Shown here one piece after another: positions 16,849 to 24,473 of a DNA stretch of 49,244 nt. The DNA is from Gemmatimonas sp. (lineage in GTDB: Bacteria > Gemmatimonadota > Gemmatimonadetes > Gemmatimonadales > Gemmatimonadaceae). The translations under genes and the position numbers were made by a program. How positions within the stretch are numbered: position 1 is the stretch's first letter; every line of letters begins with the position of its first letter. The DNA is taken from positions 1 to 49,244 of the forward strand of contig JANYJW010000070.1 of NCBI GenBank assembly GCA_025361705.1, written 5' to 3'. The notes beneath the pieces are model-generated. The model ran no database searches. It was not told where the DNA came from and saw only the letters and a list, made by a program, of their open reading frames with translations.

Positions 16849-17444
16849 CAGACCAGGCGCTCCAGAAACCCCTGCACGACACCGAGGAGGAAGTAGGCGA
16901 TGAGTGGCGAGAGGTCGACCATCCCGAACAGCGGGATGATGCGGCGCAGCGGGCGCAGGAACCACTCGGTGAGCGCGGTCGACCAGCGCACGTACCACGC
17001 GAAGGGTGAGGGCCGCACCCACGAAAGCAGCACGCGCACGATCAGCGCGAGGCGCAGCACCCCGAATGTCCACGAGATGACCAGACGGTACAGGCCGGCG
17101 CTGCCGTCGGAGAGGATCACCGCCGCAATCGCCACTTGCTCGCGCACGAAGTCGAGCAGGCTCAACAGAATGACGCCGGCGACGACCACGACCACCAGCG
17201 TCCACCACGGGGCGTCCTGCGGATTGCCGCCGGCACGCAGCAGGCGGCGCTCCACGGGGGCGATGAACGGCCGGATCGTCGTGCGCAGGAATCCGGCGAA
17301 CGCGCCGAATGGATTGATGCGCCGCGTGCGCACCATCCAGTCGAGCACGCAGAAGATCGCGACCACGAGGGCGAAGGCGAAGAAGCCCCCGCGCAGTGCG
17401 GCGATGAAGTAGTCGAGGCCGTAGAGGAACGCGCTCACGCACAA
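16848..17444 (-). CDS. yggT: YggT family membrane protein with two YGGT repeats
   Basis: A 198-residue inner-membrane protein containing two copies of the YGGT unit. The first copy (about residues 20-65) has the INPFGAFAGFLRTTIRPFIAPVERRL-type loop; the second (about 130-195) has RPLRRIIPLFGMVDLSPLIAYFLL. The conserved Arg-Arg-x-Ile-Pro and Asp-Leu-Ser-Pro elements are intact in the second copy. YggT proteins are linked to cell-envelope homeostasis and, in phototrophs, to nucleoid or division placement; the exact role is unknown. The longest form starts with TTG at 17444, but the GTG two codons later is equally possible. The gene is 36 bases downstream of the aldehyde dehydrogenase. Confidence 0.88.
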   Translation of the reverse strand: MCVSAFLYGLDYFIAALRGGFFAFALVVAIFCVLDWMVRTRRINPFGAFAGFLRTTIRPFIAPVERRLLRAGGNPQDAPWWTLVVVVVAGVILLSLLDFVREQVAIAAVILSDGSAGLYRLVISWTFGVLRLALIVRVLLSWVRPSPFAWYVRWSTALTEWFLRPLRRIIPLFGMVDLSPLIAYFLLGVVQGFLERLV

Positions 17445-17480
17445 AATTTGCGCGAGCGCACGGTCCTCAACAAGCGGTCG

Positions 17481-19067
17481 TCAGACCTTGCGCGACGGCG
17501 AGAAGACCAGTCGCAGGACGTTCGGGAGCGCGCGCACGCGGTCCATCAGTGACGCGCTGTGCGCGGCGCGCAGGAACGCATCGATGTCCGTGCGGTGCTG
17601 GGCGCCATAGCCGAACCACCACGGCTGCCGCCACGCCTGGAACCAGTCCACGGCAATCGCCTTCGTGCGCACGCACTCCTGCAAGCCGAGTTCGCCATGC
17701 ACCTTGCCCAGCCCGCTCGCCTTGAAGCCGCCGTGCGGCACGTCGCAGATGCCCGCCGAGGTGCACGCATCGTTGATGAGCACCGATCCGGTGTGCAGGC
17801 GCTGCGCCACGGCAATGCCGCGGGTGACGTCGGCCGTCCACACGCTCGCCGACAATCCCTGCGTGGTGTCGTTGGCGCGCGCAATCGCCTCGTCGACGTC
17901 GCGCACCTTGGTCACGGGGAGCAGCGGTCCAAAGGTCTCCTCCGTCATTGGCCGGCTGTCGGCCGGCACGTCGACGAGAATGGTCGGCGGAAAATAGCAG
18001 TCGCCGGGCGGCACCTCGAGGCGCAGCAGCTCGCGGGCGCCGCGCGTCATCGCGTCGGCATGCTGCGCGGCGATCGTCGCGCGCTGCTCGGGACGGATCA
18101 TCGGTCCCACATCGGTGTCGTCGGCCGTTCCCGGGCCCACCGTAAGCTGGCGCACGGCGGCCGTCAGCGCGGCGAGGAACGCATCGTACACGCCCGCTTC
18201 CACGAACACGCGCTTGGCCGCCACGCATGTCTGCCCCGCGTTGGAGAATCGGCCCCACGCGATGCCGCTGGCCGCCTGCTGCAGGTCGGCGTCGGCGAGC
18301 ACGATGGCGGGGTCGCTGCCGCCGAGTTCGAGGGCGCAGGGGATGAGCCGCCGTGCGCACGCCTGGGCCACCTTGCGTCCGGTCGCCTCGGATCCCGTGA
18401 AGAAGACCTTGTCGACCGCGTCGCAGAGCGCGGCGCCCGCGGCGCCCGCGCCGTGCACCACCTGAAAGATGTCGGCCGGCACGCCTGCATCGTGCAGGCA
18501 CTCCTTCACCAATTCCGCGATGCTGGGCGTCCACTCGCTGGGCTTGTTCACCACCGCATTGCCGCAGAGCAGTGCGGGGATCGCCGAACTGAGCGGGAGG
18601 AACATCGGGTAATTCCACGGCGAGATCACGCCGACGACGCCGTGGGGTTCCTTGACCAGCGTCACCCGTTTGCGCCAGGCGATCAACATCGTGCTGCGGT
18701 GCCAGCGTGCGCGCAGGAAGCGCGGCGCGGCCTTCGCAAAATGCTCGGCGAGTGCAAGTGTGACGCCCACATCAACGCCCAGGGCCTCGCCCACCGGCTT
18801 GCCGTTTTCGCGCGCGACGATGAGGGCTGCCTCTTGGCGTCGCGCCAGCAGTTTCTGCGTGAAGACATGAATGGCATCGGCGCGCACATGTACCGGCAGC
18901 GCCGCCCACGCCGGCTGTGCGGCGCGGGCCCGGGCGACCGCGGCGGCAACCGCCTCCGCGTCTGCCACCGGGTAGCGCTTCCAGACGTCTCCCGTGGCGG
19001 GGTCACGGGATTCAGGCATTCGAGGCGCGGACGGCGCGGCGAGGGCGTCAACGGCGGGGCTGGTCAC
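17481..19067 (-). CDS. NAD(P)-dependent aldehyde dehydrogenase
   Basis: This cytoplasmic enzyme of about 528 residues oxidises an aldehyde to the acid. It has the ALDH features in order: the cofactor loop SPWNYPMFLPL, the proton-relay Glu in LELGGSDPAIV, the catalytic Cys in SNAGQTCVAA, EETFGPLLPV and the C-terminal PHGGFKASGLG. A 50-residue tail (WFQAWRQPWWFGYG...NVLRLVFSPSRKV) is typical of bacterial long-form ALDHs. I chose GTG 19067 with GGGAAAGG just upstream; an upstream in-frame ATG at 19346 would add about 90 residues of Arg/His-rich non-family sequence. The substrate is not determinable. It diverges from the ECF sigma gene. Confidence 0.9.
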   Translation of the reverse strand: MTSPAVDALAAPSAPRMPESRDPATGDVWKRYPVADAEAVAAAVARARAAQPAWAALPVHVRADAIHVFTQKLLARRQEAALIVARENGKPVGEALGVDVGVTLALAEHFAKAAPRFLRARWHRSTMLIAWRKRVTLVKEPHGVVGVISPWNYPMFLPLSSAIPALLCGNAVVNKPSEWTPSIAELVKECLHDAGVPADIFQVVHGAGAAGAALCDAVDKVFFTGSEATGRKVAQACARRLIPCALELGGSDPAIVLADADLQQAASGIAWGRFSNAGQTCVAAKRVFVEAGVYDAFLAALTAAVRQLTVGPGTADDTDVGPMIRPEQRATIAAQHADAMTRGARELLRLEVPPGDCYFPPTILVDVPADSRPMTEETFGPLLPVTKVRDVDEAIARANDTTQGLSASVWTADVTRGIAVAQRLHTGSVLINDACTSAGICDVPHGGFKASGLGKVHGELGLQECVRTKAIAVDWFQAWRQPWWFGYGAQHRTDIDAFLRAAHSASLMDRVRALPNVLRLVFSPSRKV

Positions 19068-19220
19068 GAACCTTTCCCGGGAATGGGGGTGACAAGGAGA
19101 ATGTCTTACTGGTCGCGGGGCCGCCAGACGATAATGAATGTGACGAAGCGGACGACCAGCGGGTATGTCGGAGTGTAGCCGTCTGCGACAATGGATGGCC
19201 GATCGGCTGTGGTGTCGGTC

Positions 19221-19241
19221 TGTAACATGTTGTTTTACATG
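19221..19241. promoter_or_regulatory. Operator-like inverted repeats between ALDH and the ECF operon
   Basis: The AT-rich core of the 263-base divergent gap contains two nested inverted repeats: CATGT (19226-19230) with ACATG (19237-19241), and TGTAA (19221-19225) with TTACA (19235-19239). ATGTTGTT is then repeated directly at 19227 and 19250. This is a plausible regulator site for one or both divergent genes. Confidence 0.4.
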
Positions 19242-19330
19242 AAGTTGCAATGTTGTTCCGATAGGCGTGCGCGCGGTGCGCCCCCTCGGGTTCGACGGGG
19301 CGTCTGTCACGCGCAGGCAAGCGGGGTCAC

Positions 19331-19969
19331 ATGGCGTCGCGATCACGGCGTGCGGCGGCGGTAGCGAGGGAGGAGTCGCCCGGGGTATTGTGGGCTATCC
19401 AACCTGCGACCCCTTCCGCGGTGCCTCAGAGTACCGACATCGATCCCGACATTCCGTCGCGTGCGCGCAACGGCGATGAGGCGGCGTTTGCCGCGCTCGT
19501 GGAGTTCTTCCACGTGCGGTGTCTGCGGTATGCGCGCTACATGCTGGGCGACGAAGAGGATGCAGAGGAGGCGGTGCAGGACACGTTCATTCGCGTGTAT
19601 GACCACCTCAGCCAGTTCCGGTCGGACGCGCGGTTCGAGCCTTGGTTGTTCCGGATTCTGGCCAACCGGTGCCGCACGGTACGGGCGCGGCGACGGAGAC
19701 GGGAGTCGTTGGTGGTGACTGGCGAGTTGCCGGCGATGGCAGCGGTCGCGGCGGAGGCGCCGGATGCGTCGCGCGACGTGCTGGAGGAAGTCGAGGCAGC
19801 GCTCGAGGAACTCCCCAGCGAGCAGCGGGAGGCGTTCCTGCTGCGGCACGTGGAGGATCTGTCGTACGAGGACATGGCGGTCATCACCGGAGTGCGGCTT
19901 TCCGCACTTCGTATGCGGGTCAAGCGCGCGTGCGACACGCTGCGCACCCGGTTGCAACGGGAGATGTAA
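19331..19969 (+). CDS. ECF RNA polymerase sigma factor
   Basis: A protein of 212 residues with sigma region 2 (DEAAFAALVEFFHVRCLRYA...EEAVQDTFIRVYDHLSQF, then FEPWLFRILANRCR) and region 4 (EALEELPSEQREAFLLRHVE, LSYEDMAVITGV, RMRVKRACDTLR). Regions 1.1 and 3 are missing, as in the RpoE-like ECF group. About 40 N-terminal residues precede region 2; a GTG near residue 31 could be the true start. It is followed after one base by a gene for a single-span membrane protein, the usual place for the cognate anti-sigma factor, and heads a four-gene operon. Confidence 0.93.
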   Translation: MASRSRRAAAVAREESPGVLWAIQPATPSAVPQSTDIDPDIPSRARNGDEAAFAALVEFFHVRCLRYARYMLGDEEDAEEAVQDTFIRVYDHLSQFRSDARFEPWLFRILANRCRTVRARRRRRESLVVTGELPAMAAVAAEAPDASRDVLEEVEAALEELPSEQREAFLLRHVEDLSYEDMAVITGVRLSALRMRVKRACDTLRTRLQREM

Positions 19970-19970
19970 C

Positions 19971-20558
19971 GTGAACGACGAACCTGACGAACTGATTGAA
20001 CGGGCGGCGACGGCGCTGCGGCGGCGTTCGGCGCCGAATCCACGCGTGGTGGCGCGGGTGCTGGCGACGGTCGATGGGCGCCCGCGCAGCTGGTGGCGGG
20101 CGGCCGCCTGGCCAACCGCGCCGTTCTCGTTTGCCGCCACGGCATCGCTGGCGGCGGCAGCACTGTTGCTCGGCTTCCTGACGCGGCAGGCAACGGAGCG
20201 TCCGGACGTCTCGCGCGAAGTGGCCGGCCTGGCTGGCGCGCGCACCCTGCCCATGATTCCCGTGGCGCGCGTCTCCGGCGAGGCCATGCGCCTTCCGGTG
20301 CAGTTCACGCTGCGGGACGTGCACGCAGCGCGGGTGGTGCTGGTCGGCGATTTCAACGGCTGGTCGCAGACGGCGACGGCCCTGGAGCCCGGCACCGCGC
20401 CGGGTACATGGAGCGTGACGCTCCCGTTGGCGGCCGGCCGGCACGAGTATGCTTTCGTCGTAGACGGCAAGACCTGGATGACCGATCCGCGAGCCCAACG
20501 GACCGAGGATCTGGACTTCGGGCGTGCAAACTCCGTACTTATCGTGCAGGCACCGTAA
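19971..20558 (+). CDS. Putative anti-sigma membrane protein with periplasmic CBM48 (glycogen-binding) domain
   Basis: A protein of 195 residues. Residues 1-45 are cytoplasmic and charged (DELIERAATALRRR), with no HxxxCxxC zinc motif. One transmembrane helix spans about 52-70 (AATASLAAAALLLGFLTR). A linker leads to a CBM48/AMPK-type glycogen-binding domain at about 107-195 (VVLVGDFNGW, then W-SVTLPLAAGRHEYAFVVDG). The aromatic and Asn/Gly positions of the glucan-binding loop (GDFNGWS) are present. Because it follows the ECF gene and has a cytoplasm-membrane-periplasm layout, I infer that the N terminus holds the sigma factor and the CBM48 domain senses or anchors to a glucan. It starts with GTG 19971. 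Confidence 0.85.
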   Translation: MNDEPDELIERAATALRRRSAPNPRVVARVLATVDGRPRSWWRAAAWPTAPFSFAATASLAAAALLLGFLTRQATERPDVSREVAGLAGARTLPMIPVARVSGEAMRLPVQFTLRDVHAARVVLVGDFNGWSQTATALEPGTAPGTWSVTLPLAAGRHEYAFVVDGKTWMTDPRAQRTEDLDFGRANSVLIVQAP

Positions 20559-21196
20559 TGACACTTCGCCGATTGTTCCTCATCACGCTTGCATCGGGCA
20601 CCGCCGCGTCGGCCGTGCACGCGCAGGTGGCGCGCCTCGATGCGACTGCGGACGCTGGGGTCCGCCGCGCATTGGAGCGTGAAGTCGTGTTCGCGCGCTC
20701 CGTGGGACTGCCCGAGGGCCTGTTGATTGCCAAGGCCAACGAGGGCATTGCCAAGCGCGCGACGCCGAAGCGCATTACGGACGCCGTCGCCGCCCTTGGA
20801 AAGCGGCTGCAGGTTGCGCGCGAGCAGCTCGCGCCCAACCCAAGCGAGGACGAGATTGCTGCCGGCGCCGACGCGCTTTACGTCGGCGTGCCCGCGCCCA
20901 TTCTGAAGAAGTTGCGCGCGGCCTGGCCCACCCGGTCGCTGGCCCTCCCGCTCGGCGTGCTCACTGAGCTCGTCGCCAAGGGATTGCCGGCCGATCGCGC
21001 TGCCCGCACGGTCACTGACCTGATGGCGCGCGGGGCCACCAATGTGCAGCTGTACGCTCTCGCGCAGTCGGTCCAAGGCGACGTCGCCGCCGGCTGGGCG
21101 CCGGAAGCCGCACTTGATCTGCGCGCCCGCGGGGTGATGTCGCTCCTGCCACCTGCTCCTGCAGCGTCCGCGTTCACCAATCCGCGGAGGCCGTGA
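20558..21196 (+). CDS. Secreted alpha-helical protein of the ECF/CBM48 operon, family unknown
   Basis: A 212-residue protein with a signal peptide (MTLRRLFLITLASGTAASAVHAQ, cut after about residue 22). The mature part is helix-rich with no cysteines and no recognised domain; segments such as LPEGLLIAKANEGIAKRA and LPADRAARTVTDLMARGA are similar to each other and suggest repeated helical hairpins. Its ATG overlaps the preceding stop (TAATG), so it is translationally coupled to the putative anti-sigma gene. It may be a periplasmic partner of the CBM48 proteins; this rests on operon position only. Confidence 0.8.
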   Translation: MTLRRLFLITLASGTAASAVHAQVARLDATADAGVRRALEREVVFARSVGLPEGLLIAKANEGIAKRATPKRITDAVAALGKRLQVAREQLAPNPSEDEIAAGADALYVGVPAPILKKLRAAWPTRSLALPLGVLTELVAKGLPADRAARTVTDLMARGATNVQLYALAQSVQGDVAAGWAPEAALDLRARGVMSLLPPAPAASAFTNPRRP

Positions 21197-21206
21197 TACC
21201 CATGCG

Positions 21207-22352
21207 ATGAGGGGTTGCGCTGCCGCTTGCTTGCTGATCGTCGCAATGAACCGTGCGGCGGCGCAGGCCCCTGATGAGATTCGCATGGAGGCTGGCGTCG
21301 CCGAGGTGCGCCAGGCCGGCAACAGCGCGCGCGCGGCCGCGCTGCTCGGCGTCACGTGGCGGCGCACGCGCGAGCGGCTGGCGACCACCGCCAGCGGGTC
21401 AGTGACCGTGGCCCGCGATTCCATCGACACGGCGCAGGGGCTGCTCGCGATGCGCTATCGCTTTGCCTCGCGGCCCCACTGGCGCCTCGAGTCGGGCGTG
21501 GCCGGCGCGCTGTTTGGGCTTACCAGCCTTGGTGGAGGGGGCAACGCGGCCGCATTCACGCGCGTGCAGCACGAATATGGCTCGCACGGCGTCTGGCTGG
21601 GTGGCGCCGCTGGCATGACCAACCGGACGGGCACATCGATGCCGTCTTCGGCATACGATGTCGGGGCCTGGGGCGAGTACAAACGCACGTCCGGCACGGT
21701 GGCCGCGGTGCGCACGCAGTCGCTCGACACCGACCTGCTGTCGGCCAGCAGCCTGCCGTCGCGGCGACCCGTGGGCCCGTATATCGTGCGCGACGCCACC
21801 ATCACGCTGCAGCAGTCGTGGGCCGCGCTCGACGTGGCCGCCATTGCCACGCTGCGCAGCGGCGAAGGGGTGACGCGCTTGGTGAACGACCGGGCGTTCA
21901 TGCTCGCCGCCGCCGTGTACCTCTCGCCGATGGTGGCGCTGACGGTGTCGGGCGGGCGCCAGCTGGCCGACCCGCTGCGCGCGCTCCCCGACGCGACGTT
22001 CCTGTCGGCGTCGGTGCGCGTGCTCTTCCTGCGGCGCGATCCTGCTGTGCTGCAGATCGACCGTTATGGCGCCATCGCGTTGATGCGCCCCGATCCCGAT
22101 GGCGGCGCCACGCTGACGATTCGCGTCCTCGCCAACTCCGCGGCGCGCGTCGAGGCGTATGGCAGCTTCAGCGCGTGGCAGCCGCTACCCATGCACTGGG
22201 TGCTCGACGCGTGGGAACTGCAAGTGCACCTGCCACCGGGGCCGCAGCGTGTGGCGGTGCGCATCAACGGCAGCCAGTGGCGCGCGCCGGCGAACCTGAC
22301 CAAGGTGACCGATGAGTTTGGCGGGGAGGCGGGGTTGGTGGTGGTGCCGTAG
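21207..22352 (+). CDS. Secreted protein with C-terminal CBM48-like domain (possible outer-membrane beta-structure)
   Basis: A 381-residue protein with a signal peptide (cut near AAAQA, residue 20). Residues about 25-290 are a series of short amphipathic strands with aromatic ends (WRLESGVAGALFG, GVWLGGAAGMTNR, VGAWGEYKRTSG, LTVSGGRQLAD), consistent with a beta-barrel or beta-sandwich. The last 80 residues (LTIRVLANSAARVEAYGSF, then WQPLPM...WELQVHLPPGPQRVAVRING) repeat the CBM48/AMPK glycogen-binding layout seen in the anti-sigma-like protein of the same operon. I infer an outer-membrane or periplasmic glucan-binding protein. It lies 10 bases after the previous gene. Confidence 0.82.
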   Translation: MRGCAAACLLIVAMNRAAAQAPDEIRMEAGVAEVRQAGNSARAAALLGVTWRRTRERLATTASGSVTVARDSIDTAQGLLAMRYRFASRPHWRLESGVAGALFGLTSLGGGGNAAAFTRVQHEYGSHGVWLGGAAGMTNRTGTSMPSSAYDVGAWGEYKRTSGTVAAVRTQSLDTDLLSASSLPSRRPVGPYIVRDATITLQQSWAALDVAAIATLRSGEGVTRLVNDRAFMLAAAVYLSPMVALTVSGGRQLADPLRALPDATFLSASVRVLFLRRDPAVLQIDRYGAIALMRPDPDGGATLTIRVLANSAARVEAYGSFSAWQPLPMHWVLDAWELQVHLPPGPQRVAVRINGSQWRAPANLTKVTDEFGGEAGLVVVP

Positions 22353-22370
22353 GAGAGACGGGCGACGGGC

Positions 22371-22485
22371 GACGGGAGACGAAAGGCCAGAGGCACGCGA
22401 CGAGCGAGCTCTTGGCTGGCGCTTGGCAGCGACGGGCGCATATTAGGCCAATCGGTCCCTCGTCGCTCGTCCCCCGTCTCCCGTC
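22371..22485. repeat. GACGGGAGACG iterated inverted repeat
   Basis: GACGGGAGACG at 22371-22381 is matched by its reverse complement CGTCTCCCGTC at 22475-22485. The left side is extended by repeated CGACGGG/CGGGCGA words from 22357, and the middle holds GCGACGAGCGAG paired with CTCGTCGCTCG. The element fills the 142-base gap before the aminotransferase gene. Confidence 0.65.
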
Positions 22486-22494
22486 TCGACTCCC

Positions 22495-23784
22495 ATGGAA
22501 CGCCGCCAATTCCTCGCTGGTCTGACCGCCGCCGGTGTCACGCTTCCTGCATTCCGCGCGAACGCCATGGAGCAGCTATTCAAGGCCAACGTGATTGCCG
22601 GCGACCGCGCGCCGGCGGCGCTCGCCGACGACGAGCTGTACTGGGCGCAGATCCAGCGTGCCTTCGACGCCGACCGGACGATGATCAACCTGAACAATGG
22701 GGGGATCTCTCCCACACCGTCGCACGTGCTCGAGCAGATGATCCGCGACCTGAAGTTCACCAACGAACTTCCGGTGGAGCACATGTGGCGCGTGCTCGAG
22801 CCGCGGATGGAGAGCACGCGACGCGACCTCGCCAAGGACTTCGGCTGCGATCCCGAGGAGATGGCCGTCGTGCGCAATGCGTCGGAGGCCAACGAGACGA
22901 TGATCTTCGGCATCGATCTCAAGCGTGGCGACGAAGTGCTCGTCACCAATCAGAATTATCCGCGCATGATCAACTCGTGGCAGCAGCGCGAGGCGCGCGA
23001 GGGCATCGTGCTCAAGCAGATCTCGTTCAAGGTGCCGCCGCCCAGCGACGCATACATCGTGGAGCAGTTCCGGCAGGCCATTACGCCGCGCACCAAGGTC
23101 ATCGAGGTCACGCACATCACCAACCTCACGGGCCAGATCCTCCCCGTGCGCGACATCGTGAAGATGGCGCGCCCGCTGGGAATCGAGGTCTTTGTGGACG
23201 GCGCGCACGCCTTCAACCACTTCCCGTTCACGCGCGACCAGCTCGACTGCGACTATTACGGCACCTCGCTGCACAAGTGGACGCACGCGCCGATCGGCAC
23301 GGGCTTCCTGTACGTGCGCCAGGCGAAGATCGAGAAGCTCTGGTCGCTGATGGGCTCCTCGCGCGGCAACGAGAAGAACATCCGCAAGTACGAGGAAATC
23401 GGCACGCACCCGCAGGCGAACTTCAACGCCGTCTCGGCGGCGCTGGCGTTCAACCGCGGCATCGGGCCGGAGCGCAAGATTGCCCGCCTGCGCTATCTGC
23501 GCGACCGGTGGGCCAAGCGGCTGCTGGCGGCCAGCAACCGCGTAAAGGTGCTCACGCCGCTCGACAGCGAGCGCGCCGGCGCCATCTGCCTGTTCAGCGT
23601 CGATGGCATCGAGCCGGGCGCGCTGGGCGGCTGGCTGCTGAACAAGCACCGCATCGTGACGACGCCCATCGGCCACCCGGAGTTCAGTGGCATTCGCATC
23701 ACGCCGAGCATCTACACGAGCGTGGACGAGATCGACACGTTTGGCGATGCGGTACTGAAGGCGATTTCGAAGGGGATCGCGTAG
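22495..23784 (+). CDS. Tat-exported class V aminotransferase (isopenicillin-N-epimerase / desulfurase-like)
   Basis: A protein of 429 residues with a twin-arginine-type leader (ERRQFLAGLTAAG, ending near FRANA), which is unusual for a PLP enzyme but recurrent in this subgroup. The fold-type I core is complete: NLNNGGISPTP at the phosphate site, the HxxN segment THITNLTGQ, DGAHAFNHFPF with the PLP-pairing Asp, and the Schiff-base lysine K261 in TSLHKWTHAP. It is closest in pattern to CefD/isopenicillin-N-epimerase-like proteins. The reaction (epimerisation, desulfuration or transamination) cannot be told. A periplasmic location is inferred from the leader: a pre-folded cofactor enzyme is a typical Tat cargo. 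Confidence 0.87.
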   Translation: MERRQFLAGLTAAGVTLPAFRANAMEQLFKANVIAGDRAPAALADDELYWAQIQRAFDADRTMINLNNGGISPTPSHVLEQMIRDLKFTNELPVEHMWRVLEPRMESTRRDLAKDFGCDPEEMAVVRNASEANETMIFGIDLKRGDEVLVTNQNYPRMINSWQQREAREGIVLKQISFKVPPPSDAYIVEQFRQAITPRTKVIEVTHITNLTGQILPVRDIVKMARPLGIEVFVDGAHAFNHFPFTRDQLDCDYYGTSLHKWTHAPIGTGFLYVRQAKIEKLWSLMGSSRGNEKNIRKYEEIGTHPQANFNAVSAALAFNRGIGPERKIARLRYLRDRWAKRLLAASNRVKVLTPLDSERAGAICLFSVDGIEPGALGGWLLNKHRIVTTPIGHPEFSGIRITPSIYTSVDEIDTFGDAVLKAISKGIA

Positions 23785-23799
23785 CGCACGTGAGCTGAC

Positions 23800-23869
23800 G
23801 GCGTACAGCATGCGGCGTACCGCTCACGGCTGCCGTGGGCCGTACGCCGTATGCCGTATGCTGTACGCC
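23800..23869. repeat. Long imperfect hairpin made of GCGTAC/CGTATG words
   Basis: The outer arms GGCGTACAGCAT (23800-23811) and ATGCTGTACGCC (23858-23869) are perfect complements. Next come GCGGCGTAC with GTACGCCGT (8 of 9), and CACGGC with GCCGTG around one base. Extra ATGCCGT words on the right make that side longer. It lies between the aminotransferase stop and the EVE gene and could end transcription or be a mobile repeat. Confidence 0.75.
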
Positions 23870-23893
23870 CTGGGTACTCCTACATCCAACAGC

Positions 23894-24469
23894 ATGACCG
23901 CCAAGAAGACGACCTCACCCAAACAGGCGCCCGCCGCCCCCTCGCAGTTCTTCACCCCCGAGGGTGGGCCGTGGGGCCGCTGCTTCCTGCCGCGCGCGGC
24001 GGGCGAGCGCCGCTACTGGTTGGTGAAGTCGGAGCCCGACGTCTTTTCGTGGGACGACCTGTGGCGCGCACCCACACGCACCACGCCCTGGAACGGCGTG
24101 CGCAACTTCTCGGCGCGCAATTTCATGCGGGACGGCATGAAGAAGGGCGACCGCGTCTTCTACTATCACTCCAACGCGAATCCGCAGGCCATCCACGGCA
24201 TCTGCGAGGTGGTGCGCGCGGCCTACCCAGACCCCACGGCCTTCGATGCCGCGCATGACGGCTACGATGCAAAGTCGTCGCCCGACGAGCCCACCTGGTT
24301 CATGGTGGACCTCCGCGCGGTCGAGCCGCTGCCTGCGCCGGTCACATTGGCGGCCATGAAAGCCACGAAATCGCTCGCCCAGATGGCCCTGATTCGCACC
24401 GGGCGGCTGTCGGTGATCCCGCTGACAGGCGCCGAGTGGGAGACGATTGTCACGATGGGGCGCGGGTGA
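23894..24469 (+). CDS. EVE-domain protein
   Basis: The protein has 191 residues: a 40-residue Lys/Pro/Ala-rich leader, then a PUA-like EVE domain (RYWLVKSEPDVFSWDDL, WNGVRNFSARNFMRD, KKGDRVFYYHS, AIHGICEVVR, WFMVDLRAVE). The family binds modified bases, and related YTH/EVE proteins act in nucleic-acid recognition. This THYN1-like form is common as a single gene in bacteria. The start ATG 23894 lies just after the hairpin repeat; longer frames would run into the repeat. The GH3 gene begins four bases after its stop, so they may be co-transcribed, though no functional link is evident. Confidence 0.9.
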   Translation: MTAKKTTSPKQAPAAPSQFFTPEGGPWGRCFLPRAAGERRYWLVKSEPDVFSWDDLWRAPTRTTPWNGVRNFSARNFMRDGMKKGDRVFYYHSNANPQAIHGICEVVRAAYPDPTAFDAAHDGYDAKSSPDEPTWFMVDLRAVEPLPAPVTLAAMKATKSLAQMALIRTGRLSVIPLTGAEWETIVTMGRG

Positions 24470-24473
24470 GCCG

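Noticed and set aside
19068-19346. 90-residue N-terminal extension of the aldehyde dehydrogenase
   Set aside because: The translation is Arg/His-rich with no ALDH similarity and would run across the operator-like AT-rich gap.
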